From NCBI GenBank assembly GCA_029204225.1, contig CM055100.1:7514713-7578712 (forward strand): a stretch of DNA of 64,000 nt, in the 5' to 3' direction. Shown here piece by piece: positions 12,492 through 22,930 of the stretch (its first letter is position 1; each line of letters begins with the position of its first letter). The position numbers were made by a program, and so were the translations under genes. This DNA is from Diphasiastrum complanatum. Taxonomy: Eukaryota; Streptophyta; Lycopodiopsida; Lycopodiales; Lycopodiaceae. Under the pieces are notes generated by a model. That model saw only the letters and a list, made by a program, of their open reading frames with translations, searched no databases and was not told where the DNA came from.

Positions 12492-13415
12492 AAAGTAGTC
12501 ACTCATGTGTTGGAAGCTGGACCTCAAATTTCAGTTCCGGTCATGCCGCAATTCTCCCCTCCGCACCAAGCTGAAGCACCAATGGATACAGGGTTGGATT
12601 CGGGCATGGACCAGGGTGGAGCCCCTGTAGTTGAAGAACAACAGTCAGTTCCACAGGCAGTGCAACCGGGTCCATCTTCATCAAGGACCACACCATTATT
12701 CAGAAAACCAATTAGCATCAAGAACCAGATCCAAAGTTTTTTAGTGCGACATCCTCATGAGTCCTCGCGTGGTGGTTGGGTCCTTAAGTCTAAGACCTCC
12801 AAAATAGAGGCCGACAAGGAATTGGATAAAATATCCGCATTTTGGAGAGTTACAATTTTTGAGAAAACTCCAGAATCTATTAGGAGTTATGTGGCCAGCC
12901 CTCGCCAATTGCACGTAGATCCATATTATGTACCGATGCCGCGCAGGAATAGGCGGAAGGATTTGGGATTGGCCATGGACAAAATTATGATCCATACGCC
13001 AAATTGGCCAATCATCCATCAATCTTACAGTTGGGAAATATCAGTAGATTTCCACCGGGCACTACAAGCATACCAGCGGGAGTATATACATTCTCTAGAT
13101 CCAACAGTGAGGCAATCGGTGGTTTTTGTGAAAGACTTGACTCTGTTGGCATCTGTGGCAACGAGATGGGATGATTGTCTTCCTCCTTTGGCATTCGATC
13201 CAAATAAGCCAATGGCCTTAGAGAATATCAAGGATCGGCTGCCGGTGGCTCGACTGTATTTTCACGCAACAATGATGGGAGGCTCGTGGGAATCTCGATT
13301 CACATCTTGGACAATTTCAAAATGGATTGTCGGAGCCCATCGTTGTTTTTTGCCGCATAATTTGGATTTTAACACTGCCAACTCGATTTTATGGAGAAGG
13401 TGCAGTATCATTTAA
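12492..13415 (+). CDS. unclassified retroelement-linked ORF, copy A (C-terminal half)
   Basis: The frame is open from 12492; there is a GTG at 12507 and no early ATG, so it is probably the downstream part of a longer protein. About 300 residues: a Pro/Gln-rich start with PMDTGLDSGMDQGG, then FRKPISIKNQIQSFLVRHPHE, a basic PRRNRRKDLGLAMD, and a core with TRWDDCLPPLAFDPNKP followed by LPVARLYFHA. The core matches a separate diverged copy at 60,062-60,376 and the whole ORF matches a decayed minus-strand copy at 56.3-58.9 kb. It lies between a Ty3 RT fragment and a purine-rich tract plus LTR, so I infer an extra ORF of an LTR retrotransposon placed after pol. I know no family for it, and its molecular role is unknown. 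Confidence 0.55.
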   Translation, partial: KVVTHVLEAGPQISVPVMPQFSPPHQAEAPMDTGLDSGMDQGGAPVVEEQQSVPQAVQPGPSSSRTTPLFRKPISIKNQIQSFLVRHPHESSRGGWVLKSKTSKIEADKELDKISAFWRVTIFEKTPESIRSYVASPRQLHVDPYYVPMPRRNRRKDLGLAMDKIMIHTPNWPIIHQSYSWEISVDFHRALQAYQREYIHSLDPTVRQSVVFVKDLTLLASVATRWDDCLPPLAFDPNKPMALENIKDRLPVARLYFHATMMGGSWESRFTSWTISKWIVGAHRCFLPHNLDFNTANSILWRRCSII

Positions 13416-13484
13416 TAAAGATTCGTCGCGAAGCAAATAAAAGCCCATAGTAACTGCATCTCGCAGGTGTCATGGGACCACCAC

Positions 13485-14250
13485 CAGGTTCGGTGGGGGA
13501 TACTGTTGGAGGGTTTGCGGATCCCAAGGAAACCCTAACCCTAGTTAATAAGTGAGAGGGATTTGGCATCCTGCATGTGTAAGTCCAACCCGATGATCAC
13601 ATAGTTATTTGATTAGAAAGTCAATAAAAGGACTTTAGGCCTTTTTGCAGGACTTTTAATGTCGTAGGACGTAAATGTCAAGTTAGTGAATAAAGTTGGG
13701 TTTCCCTCCAATTTGGATGGTTCCCACTCTTTTTTAAATTTGAATAATTAGAGAGGCAAAAATGGACCAATAGGATTCAGAGGCCAGGGTCCTCCTCTCT
13801 ACTATAAAAAGGGACCAACTCGAGTTCCTACACATGTCTCATTTCTTCATTTCAATAAAAGCAGATTGGTTCTCTTGTGAAATGGATTGATGAATGTCCT
13901 TGCTCTCTATCACTTTTCCTACATCTCTCATGCTTTATTTGTGTTTTGCTAATTGTTGAATTTGATTGTTATTGGGATTGCATGTTATTATACTTTCTAT
14001 GAGGGAGAAAGGGAGAGAGAGAAAGAGTAAGCTATCTTGTTGTGGATCTAGTGTTAGTGGATGTAGTGTTAATGCTTAGGGTTAATGGATGTTAGAGTTA
14101 GATGTGAATCTTCCATTCATGCTGAAATCTGAACTATAATATCGCTCTCATGGAAACAAATTTATGCGCAGCTAACTTCATCTCTTTGATGCTAGATTGA
14201 TTAGACCTTGGGTTGAGGTTAGGCAAGGAAAGAAACCCCACTATAGGAAC
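13485..14250 (+). mobile_element. polypurine tract and LTR of a Ty3-like element
   Basis: GGTTCGGTGGGGGA (about 13489-13502) looks like a polypurine tract. The LTR begins at about 13504 with TGTTGGAGGG. It contains a TATA box (CTATAAAAAGG, about 13802) and an AATAAA polyadenylation signal (about 13855), with a short transcript start zone between. Sequence 14,070-14,250 is repeated in inverse orientation at 56,120-56,310, next to the second copy of the ORF. The 3' boundary of the LTR is inferred from that shared segment. Confidence 0.6.
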
Positions 14251-14519
14251 ACAAGTTGCATGCTGCTCTGTGGGCATTCAGGACAGCATATAAGGGAAAC
14301 ACTGATCAAACGCCATTCCAATTGGTATATGGTCAAGATGTTGTAATGCCAGTAGAGTTTTTAGTCCCTTCATTAAGGATTGCCACAACGCAACGCCTTG
14401 ATGAATTCAGATCTCTACAATTATGCCATGAAGCTCTGCATAAGCTCTGTGAAACACGCTTACTAGATATGCATGCACTTGCAGCTAAAAAGGCCTACCA
14501 AATCACCTCCAATTATTGA
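14250..14519 (+). pseudogene. Ty3 integrase C-terminal fragment
   Basis: The frame reads HAALWAFRTAYKGNTDQTPF then QLVYGQDVVMPVEFLVPSLR. This is the conserved end of Ty3 integrase catalytic domains, W..A..TAYK.....TPF.LVYG...V.P.E. It has no partner domains upstream and lies next to the LTR, so it is the relic of another, broken element. Confidence 0.8.
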
Positions 14520-14761
14520 TCTGATACTATACCCTGATAGAGCTTGTTGTTAGCTTTTCAAAGGTACTGAGTTTGTTTGATTTGGATCAATATTGAGAAA
14601 GTTATGATCAAATTAGTGGAGATGGGTCAGAATTGCCAGAATTTTGAAAAAAATTTGTGGATTTTTGCAAGTGAGAGAGAAGCACTTCAAACTTTTAACT
14701 TTGAAGTTTTGTTTCTATTGTAAATTTTTTTCAAATTCTTCATTTCGAAGCTTAATTAAAT

Positions 14762-14826
14762 AGAAAACCTAAACAAACCTAACCCTACTTACCTACAACC
14801 CTAACCCTGACCCTAACCCTACCCTG
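14762..14826. repeat. telomere-like CCCTAAC tract
   Basis: Degenerate repeats of AACCCTAACCCT-type words: CCTAAACAAACCTAACCC, then AACCCTAACCCTGACCC. About five imperfect units. It may be an interstitial telomeric remnant or a telo-box cluster; the unit is closer to CCCTAAC than to the usual plant CCCTAAA. Confidence 0.6.
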
Positions 14827-14967
14827 CCCGCGCACCCACACCCTTCGGTCTCTTCTTTATCCCTCTCTCTCATCTCTTCCCTTCGGCTACTCGACTCGGC
14901 TCCTTTCTAAATTTGATGGTATCCTGACATCCGCGCATGCACAAATGATATCCACTACTCGTCGAGT

Positions 14968-15186
14968 TCACTCTGACATTTTGTTGCATAGCTTCTGAAT
15001 TTGATTCACTGGCGGAGGAAGACTTAGTACTTCAACAATTTCTGACATTTTTTTTGATCCAGATAGTGCACTGTAGTTTTCAGCGAGGCATAACAATCTC
15101 ATGCACTCCTCTATAGCCTCTATATGAACAATTGATTCCTGACGAACATCCAAGGCACGAAGATGAAATCCAAAATGTCTATGCCA
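14968..15186 (-). pseudogene. possible phosphoenolpyruvate carboxylase-like fragment
   Basis: A 70-codon open frame on the minus strand reads RHFGFHLRALDVRQES then IVHIEAIEECMRLL and a further NYSALSGSKK...VLSLPPP. PEP carboxylases carry FG..L..LD+RQES..H.EA+, followed some 20 residues later by an SY..WS...+ stretch and a proline-containing end, so the similarity covers two spaced blocks. No other part of that enzyme is present; the frame begins next to a CT-rich minisatellite and ends in stops. A captured exon fragment is one explanation; chance likeness is not excluded. Confidence 0.35.
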
Positions 15187-15207
15187 AACGTATCAGATCC
15201 TTTAACT

Positions 15208-15600
15208 TGCGTTACCTCATCTCTCTCTCTACACGCTGATTTGGTTACCTCCACTCTCCCTCTACACCGTGATTCAGTTACCTCCTTTCTCTCTCTACCA
15301 TTCGGTTACCTCATCTCTCTCTCTACACGCTGATTCGGTTACCTCCACTCTCCCTCTACACCGTGATTCGGTTATCTCCTCTCTCTCTCTAACTATTCGG
15401 TTGAGATCTCTCTCTACCCGTTCTCTTTGCTTCGGTCGAGATCTTTCTCTCTCTACTCGTTCTCTCTCTTCGGTTGAGATTGTTCTCTCTCTACCTCCTC
15501 TATCCTCCGGTTGAGATCCCTCTCTCTCTCTAACCCCTTCTCTCTCCTCCGGTTGAGATCCATCTCTCTCTACTTTTTTTTCTCTAGTTCCCCTCCCTCT
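15208..15600. repeat. CT-rich minisatellite
   Basis: A two-part unit of about 91 bp (GGTTACCTC, CT run, TACACGCTGATT; then GGTTACCTCCACTCTCCC, TACACCGTGATTC) is repeated at about 15,212 and 15,304. It then degrades into CGGTTGAGATC + CT-run units at about 40-bp spacing. Long open frames across this stretch on both strands are products of the repeat, not genes. Confidence 0.85.
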
Positions 15601-15736
15601 ACTCGGTGCCTGAGAAACATAAGGGAGACTCCAGAGCTTGTAAGAGGTAAGAGTAGATTTATACTCGATGATTCTAGCAGGAACAAAAGGGACTTGGCGG
15701 TTTTTGGATTGGCAGAAATCAAAAGAGGAGAGGTCA

Positions 15737-16303
15737 CTAATATACGCAAATCTCTTGAGAAAAGATCTCAAGTTGAGAGGCACTGTCTTCATCAAGGTCT
15801 TCCGAAAAAACAAGCGGGTGAGGAGAGGTGGGAGCATCAGAAGCAGAATGGGTAGTGACAGCAGGAGAAATACCGTTTTCATTTTCCAAACACATAAACA
15901 CTTTTCTAATGTGCAAATTGTAGAACTTTATTTCCTCTTCAAACTTTTCAACAAAATCATTAAGACGACTATAAAGATTTTCCACAAGGCTCAGCGGTTG
16001 TTTCTTCTTAACAAACTCAAGATAAATCTTTACCCAATTAATGGTCTCTAGAAAATCAATCAAGCAAAGAATCTTATCCTCGGGTCCAACAAAAACACAC
16101 GTAGCCCTATTAGTGTTAATAATAAATTTATGTAACTCAACGGCCTTCTTCATACAACAAATAATAGTCTGAACAAAAAGGTTAGGTGGAGGTAGGGGCT
16201 CCCCATAATCCAAAGCTGCAGCTAACCAGGAATACTCGGACTTACACCACCAGGATGCAAGAGAGAGATACAAGGCCGCACTTAGTTCCTCTTGACAAAG
16301 CAA
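15737..16303 (-). CDS. unrecognised 188-codon ORF
   Basis: The frame encodes a mixed helical protein with WLAAALDYGEPLPPPNLFVQ, CVFVGPEDKILCLIDFLETI and a charged stretch ending in an acidic tail (SEDLDEDSAS). There is no initiator context that I can judge and no domain I recognise. Amino-acid composition is protein-like rather than repeat-derived, and the neighbours are all transposon remains, so it is most likely part of an old retroelement. It may also be non-coding. Confidence 0.25.
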   Translation of the reverse strand: MLCQEELSAALYLSLASWWCKSEYSWLAAALDYGEPLPPPNLFVQTIICCMKKAVELHKFIINTNRATCVFVGPEDKILCLIDFLETINWVKIYLEFVKKKQPLSLVENLYSRLNDFVEKFEEEIKFYNLHIRKVFMCLENENGISPAVTTHSASDAPTSPHPLVFSEDLDEDSASQLEIFSQEICVY

Positions 16304-17264
16304 GACTGAAGCTCTTTAAAGCCTTTATTCATAATCCAAGGTAAAGTACAGCTGAAAAGTAAAATACAGTACTAGAAAGCACCAAAAAGCATAACCACTT
16401 TTAAGACTGTCATGTGCCAAATCCAAAACTAATAGCAATAGCAATGAAGTAAAGCTAGAAGCAAGAAGATAACAAGACATTCATGATAGCATATAAATAG
16501 AAATCTAGAAACAATGAGATCACAATGAAATTGCATTAGCAATGAAAGAAAGAGTACAATCAATAAAAATGGAGCATTGATTCATGTGGATAGGGCACAT
16601 GAGATCTAGCAATGGAGATTTCTATGGCTTGCATTCACAAGGAAGCTAGAAGCTCTCACTTGCAAATGAGCCAAAAGATTCACAAATTGATGTCTCTTGC
16701 CTAGTTATAGACAATGCTCTCACTTAACTAGACTTAACTATCTTGAGGGATAGTTAACCCATGTTAAGTACTATTTAGGCTACATTGGGCCCTTGTTGGC
16801 CTATTATCCTTATTAATTACTTTGGAGGGCCTAAAGAGAAAACCGGCTTGTTCTTAAGGCTAATAGCTCCTTTTGGGCCTACAAAGCTTACAATGGATAA
16901 TATATTGCCTTGAAAAGCACTGATGTACTAAAAGTACATGACACTCACCTTACTTAAATATTTTTGTTTTAAAAAAATGAAGACGCTTGTCTGATCAGTT
17001 TGATCGCCTTGGTTAAGTAGTCATGATTGAGGATGTGTCGTTAAAAAACAATTATTGCCTCTTTACAAATCCAAAGTTGTCGAATTGAAGTCGTTTTGTT
17101 GGCTTCAGACTGTAATTCTTGTTCCCATGGAGGAAAATTGATGGTCGAATAAGAGTTTGATGAAGCACCATATTGCTTGTTGGCAACCAATCTGTATGGA
17201 ATGGACAGAGTGCATCACCGCAATATCCTCTTTTGTCTCCTCGACATCATAACAAATTGGATGC
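16304..17264. other. AT-rich spacer, no gene seen
   Basis: No supported gene, and no clear repeat beyond low-complexity A-rich stretches. Could contain one LTR of the gag-bearing element that follows, but I found no matching partner. Confidence 0.4.
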
Positions 17265-19540
17265 TTATCCAATTCCCTTGGATTCTTGGTTTTGTGTTGC
17301 ATCTGGCTCTTTTACCGTAGACAATCCATGTTGTTTAACCAACTTGATGAAGAACATTATAATTCTTCCATGAGCAATGGTGAATGCTCTATACGAAGTA
17401 GTCGGCATAAATATTGAAATTCGGTCGTATGGTGAAACGTAATTCTGGGCATACTGTTGACCGAAATATATTTTTTCAAATTTCGTCAATACCTCATTCA
17501 TAGTTGGTTGTGAATATTTGACTTGATTGACCTCAAAAATGGACTCTTGTCTTGAAATATAAAATTTGCAGTTGCCCATATAAATCGTTGAAGCATCAAT
17601 CCTAATTAGTGAAAATACATTCCAAAGTTGAACCAAGGATTTGATGGTTCGATTTTTCCAAATAACCATTGACGAACAATCATTGTTGACATTACTCAAT
17701 TGAAGATTGATCACATTAGAGTCCATTGAGCAATGTAAACCTCTCCAAAGAAACTGATATAGATTGCTGACATGTTTTAAAATCAGCTTTCTATAGAGTG
17801 TTGGCTGACTGAGAGAATGTTCCAAATCATTATTAACATCCATACTTTCTGAATATGCACGTGAATTAAAATTTGGCTTTTGAGTTTCGGAGAATCCATA
17901 GGAAACGGGTTCTCCAACTAAGTCACTTGAAGATCTTGTAAAATGGATCTATGAGGCATTGAACAGTAATCCAAGGTATTGATACAAGTTGGATTTATTT
18001 GGAATAATAAAATATCTTCATTGTGGACAATATCCTTGTTGAATACCTCATACTCCATTAGATTGTGTCAAAAATAAAAATATTCTCAAAAGTTCCCATA
18101 TCAATTTGACATTGTTCGTAGATCGTATCCTTATAATAACCACTCAACTCCAAATCATGGGATGTCGGTGTCATATAGTCCTCAATCTGAAAGTTTGGTG
18201 AATGCCTTGATCGACTTTCTTTGAGCATAACAATATTCCCAATCTGACGATCCATAGTTGCTTGTTCATTGACCATATTAAGGCATTGATGTAGGTCAAG
18301 TTCCGGACTTTGATGGTCGAAGTGATACTCGAAAGGATGTTCAATTATCTTCACATCCTGATCTGAATCTTGACTTTCATCTAAATCCTGATTTTCACCA
18401 TCTGTTGTTGCAACTTGATCCGAATCTTGAATTGGACTTTTGTTGCCTGCAACTGTATCTGGATCTGGGACTTGACTTTTGTCGTCACTTTGCTCATCTG
18501 ACTCATTATCATCGTTTCGCTCATCTGCTTCATCATTATCACTTTGTTCATTTTCATTTTCAAATTTTTTTTCACTTTCTTGTATCTTTTTTGGTTGTCG
18601 ATCCATTGATGTTTTAGTGTATACATTCACTTTTTGAATCCGCATCTTCATCTCCTCAAACCATCTGGATTGTTCTTCTTTCCTTTCAGCTTCCAACTTA
18701 AGCCTTTGTTCTTGTTGCTTGTACTTTAAAACATATTCCATAGTTTCCCTTAATCGGAACCCAGGCTGGAGAGAAGTAGTTTTTGTAGATAGTTTTCTAC
18801 AATGCTCCGATATTGAGGTTGTAAGCCATATATATAACATTGTAGAAGATATACTTCTCCATAATCGAATACCTATTGTACTCAGCAACTATAGTTGTCT
18901 GGTCCAAAGAACACCATTGGATGAAGTCAGATTGATTGAAGATCTGTCTACAAACTCTTTTGAAAGTTAACCAGTTCTTAGGAAGAAAGTCGTGAACGAT
19001 GTTCCACCATGACTGAACACGCCCTTGGAAACCCGATGAAGCAAAGAAAACTATATCACTGTCACCAATACCTCCACTATAGTAGAAGTTATAATCCAAA
19101 TCCTCTAGCCAATTGTCTACATTAATGGAGTGGATGCTTCCATCAAATGTAGGACTAACGTATTCAGACAGTTGTTGGTTGTAATAATAAGGCTTCCGTT
19201 GAGCGGTGACTTTCCACCATTCATTGATATGGTTTGTAGATCAGTGCTCCAGAGCAAGTGCACGATCCATCATATTGCGCGACTCCATAAAACTAGCGGC
19301 ATAAATGGATTTGGAAAGAGTTGGTTGAAGCACATTCTTTATAGGTGTTTGAAGGAAACCCACATAGTAGTTCAAACATTTTCTATACTCAAATTTTGTC
19401 TTCTGAACCAATGCCAAGAATTGCTGATTAAATTGTTGTACATAACCAGTTTGTTTGAAAGATTCGAATGATTTCTCATAAAACCTGGTAATACTATTAA
19501 TGAAAGCAATTTTGAATTGACTCCAAAGCTTTGTGCTCAA
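17265..19540 (-). pseudogene. decayed retroelement with two gag-like modules
   Basis: Read from 19,540 downward. Module 1 (19,540-19,241) looks like the second half of a retrotransposon gag domain: FKIAFINSI, then FKQTGYVQQFNQQFLALVQ and YYVGFLQTPIKNVLQP. After a stop comes module 2 (about 19,150-18,800): PTFDGSIHSINVDNWLEDLD, FFASSGFQGRVQSWW, then NWLTFKRVCRQIF, the first half of a gag domain. A frameshift leads into 18,888-18,058: a coiled-coil, Lys/Glu-rich stretch and a long Asp/Glu/Ser-rich tail. A further unrecognised frame (17,843-17,265) follows. No protease, RT, RNase H or integrase was found. This fits the gag region of a Ty3-type element or relative, broken by stops and frameshifts. 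Confidence 0.5.
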
Positions 19541-20042
19541 ATGTGCTCGATGCTCGAACTTGTCCTTTTACAAGTTGGTAAAATTGCTCTTCTCCACCCA
19601 CTTAAAAATTCTGAATCCTCGAAGAATAAAGTGGCTGTGAATGGAAAGTGTAACAAATTAAAATGAAGTAGCCGTTGTGTTCAATTTGTCACTACGAGCA
19701 ATTTTGCTTTTTACAGTGTCGACTTCCGAACTCAAACAGAAAAGATATGAAGATTTGAAAATTACTAATGGATACACAAAAAGACTGACTCAAAAAAAGG
19801 GGTCTTGAAAAAAAAAATTGAAAAGTAATAATTACACAATTTTAATAACTTAGCAGTGTCAGGCTCATCTTTCTGGTCACTTTTCATTTTTACAACACTG
19901 GGATCTTAGCCTAAACAAGGAAGTTATGGGCGCTCAAAGAATGAGAAGGAAAAATGAGTTGCATTCAACTTAGAAAGGGGGTATTTAAAAAAAAATTACA
20001 AATTGAATTCAATAAAACGATGAACTCCTTGAAATGTTTTTG

Positions 20043-20560
20043 TGCTCAAATTTTTTTTTGGAGGAATCGTAGGAAATTACAAAATTTATAGCAAACCTAT
20101 TGACCTTTGGATTCTGATGACTCATTTGACAGAAAAAGAAATACAAGTCTGCAAATTGGCCGCTTTGCACAAAAATCCTTCACTCGAGACCCCTGTTTCT
20201 TTTGATACCATTATCCGCATGAACAAATTTGAACCCTTTCGTTGCCCCTCTGAGCAAGTTCTGGCCAGGACCAGAGGACACTTTGAGACTAGCTTCAATA
20301 GAATGACCTACACCAAGCCATAATTTGGAACTGGAAAAGACCGTTTTTCAAATGTAGATGTGGTGAAAAGTGTAAAAATAGTTCTTCCATCATTTGGTTT
20401 GATCGTGCTATCTGGTTCATTATGAATAACCTTGCCAAGTTTTTTCTTGGTGCTTCCCTCCAAAATCAGATAAACGTCTTTTTCATGTGGCTAAATAAAC
20501 CTGCTAGGGACGACGTAAAATCTCATATTACTTTTCTCTTTATCCCCCAATACATGACTG
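20043..20560 (+). pseudogene. unrecognised broken ORF
   Basis: An open frame (20,043-20,323) with KFEPFRCPSEQVLARTRGHF continues, after a stop and a frameshift, as ASLQNQINVFFMWLNKPARD...FIPQYMTDASI. The pattern (protein-like text across broken frames) suggests an old transposon gene. I recognise no family. Confidence 0.25.
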
Positions 20561-20679
20561 ATGCCTCTATTGGATGAAGGGGGTAAAAAGGATGAGTAGG
20601 AGTAAGATTAAACTCCAACAAGAGAGAGGGGGGTGGGGAGTGTTTGGCAGGGAGGTAGAAAGCCTAGGCGAGCTTAAGC

Positions 20680-20682
<3 letters not shown>

Positions 20683-20727
<45 letters not shown>
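20683..20727. repeat. (AC)n microsatellite
   Basis: 45 bases of perfect AC dinucleotide repeat. Confidence 0.97.
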
Positions 20728-20729
<2 letters not shown>

Positions 20730-20869
20730 ATACATTTAATCAAATATATACAAATGTATAAAGACGTTGAGCTATGTATATAGATGGTTTTTCTTTTATG
20801 AGTTTATTTTCATTTGTTGCTTATTATTTTAACTTAAGAATTAGGGTGTTTGAACTTTTTGCAAGTTGG

Positions 20870-21720
20870 ATGAGGAGTTGAATGAGGAGTTGATAGATTG
20901 AGGTGTGAATACTGAAATGTGAGTATTCTAAATACTGAAACGTGAATAATTTGAATATTGATTGTGAAACTCTGAATACTGGTCGTGAAGCTCCGCACAT
21001 TGATCATGATGCTCTGAATATTCTGAATACTGATCGTGGTACTCTAAATACCGATTATGAAATTCTAAATGCTGACCATCATGCTCTAATGATTGTAAAT
21101 GTTCATTGTCAATCCTCTGAATGTTGATTATGAATATTTTGAAAATTCATTATGAATATTCTAAATATTTATCGCGAATATTTTGAATTATGTTTTCGAA
21201 TATTCTAAATAACAATTATGAATGTGCTCATTTATGAAAAAAGGTTATTAAATCATAAGTGTTTTCAAATAATGAGAATTATTATTGTAAGCTGCCTTTG
21301 TAAATACTAAATTGCAAAATTGTGGGTAGTCAATCATATAACTTTTATAGATTGTGAAACTATGAATATTGAATCGTGACATTTTTTAATAGTACAATTG
21401 TGAATAATGAATAACAACTATTCTAAATAATTGACTTATGAATATTAAATCGTAAATAAATTACATCAAATTATGAAATTATAATACTACAAATATTTAA
21501 CAATAATTTGTTATTACTTTTATGAAAAATGATTGCAATATTGTAAATTTACTAATTAAAAATAATGTATAATTTCTTGAGTATTGATTGTGAAGTTGTG
21601 ACATGAATCATGATATAAAAACAATTATTATTATTGTCAAATGGAGACTATAGTTGTTGAAAATCTAAAACCATTAATATTAAATAGTCAATAATGAAAA
21701 TTATAGATGTCGTTTGTAAG
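20870..21720. repeat. AT-rich degenerate repeat field 1
   Basis: Words such as TATTCTGAATATTGAT, TTGTGAA and CGTGAATA recur at irregular intervals of about 18-30 bp over 850 bp without strict periodicity. The same type of sequence occurs at 44,440-45,160. Short open frames inside are artefacts of the repeat. Confidence 0.6.
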
Positions 21721-22239
21721 TCATGATTGGCATTATTCAAATCAGGTGATGGAGACCTTGTGATTATTTTGCCTTTTTTTTTAGCATCTCAAAAAGCAGA
21801 ATATTCACGTCTTTTTTGCCAAATGCTTGTGCTGCGCTTTCCTCTCCTCAGCCTTCGTTTTCAACCCATCGTGTCAGGCTACCACCTTACAGCTGCCACA
21901 TGACATCTCTATAGAGTGGTCAATCAAAGTCAAAGTGCTCATTACGTTTCAAAAAACACGTGGAAAAAAGTTAAAGGTACCCATTACGCAATGGAAGGCA
22001 CCGAGCAGAGGACATTATGCCCAGTTCAATTTTTCAAAAAAATTTAGGCTCTGGGAATTGAAAATCCGAACTAGGTAGAATGTCCTCTAATGACAACTTC
22101 CATAATACAAAATAATTAACGTTGAGTACTAAAATCATGGAAATTTAAATTGTTAAGAAAACATTTCAATTATTACACAACATTGTAAAATAAGTAATAA
22201 ATATTATTCATCCATTCTGATCTAAACCCTAATGGCAAG

Positions 22240-22930
22240 GCCTTACAACTTTCTTGTTTTAAAGACAAGCCCAAATTTTAGGTCAGAAATCTCTCTCTCT
22301 CTCTCTTGTCGCTGCTGCTGCTGCTGCCATAGCGCGATGGCGATGGAGGATCAAACCCTTGGATCGTGAAGCGCAACCCTTTTCGATTCGTATCTATCTC
22401 TAAGATCCATGCTGAGCTACTGCGCTTCACGTCATCTTGTTTGGAATCAATCTTCAATACTATCAACAAAAGTACGTTGCTCTTCTCTGGTTTTAGATGC
22501 CAATATGAAGTCTAGTTTTGCTAGGGTTTTGTCGTCTATAATAAGTTCAGGAAGCTCTGGGGCGCTAGAAATGCAGGCAGACATCCGGATATGTTGAGTT
22601 CGCATCAGAAGCTTTCCGATGATTGAGATTGAGATTAAAAGTTATGCTATTGTAGCAGAAATTGGATAAACTCATATGGAAAGTTTGTTATTTATGTTTT
22701 GGAAGCTTGACGGGGGAAATGCAGAAATGCAGTTCTATACGACCGTGGCTGATGCGGTGCAGGACTTATTGTAGCATTAGTCCATCTGCTCTTGCTAGAT
22801 TTAGGATTTATGTTCTGCATTTTCAGGGTTTAGATACAGCTGCAGGAATAAGATTTCCAGTATTGACATAAAGTGTTTATGATCAAACAAGCCGGAATAG
22901 CACCTTCCTTTGAGGTTTAAAAGAATCAAA
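22240..22930 (+). promoter_or_regulatory. probable 5' UTR/leader of the RING gene
   Basis: Upstream of the RING gene start lie a (CT)n run (about 22,290-22,306) and a (GCT)n run (about 22,309-22,326), typical of plant 5' leaders, and several short upstream ATG frames. The number of upstream ORFs suggests either a leader intron or translational control; I could not place an intron with confidence. Confidence 0.4.

Noticed and set aside
15295-15882. 195-codon minus-strand ORF with many Arg-Glu repeats
   Set aside because: Most of it is the translation of the CT-rich minisatellite; the few protein-like residues overlap the better frame 15,737-16,303.
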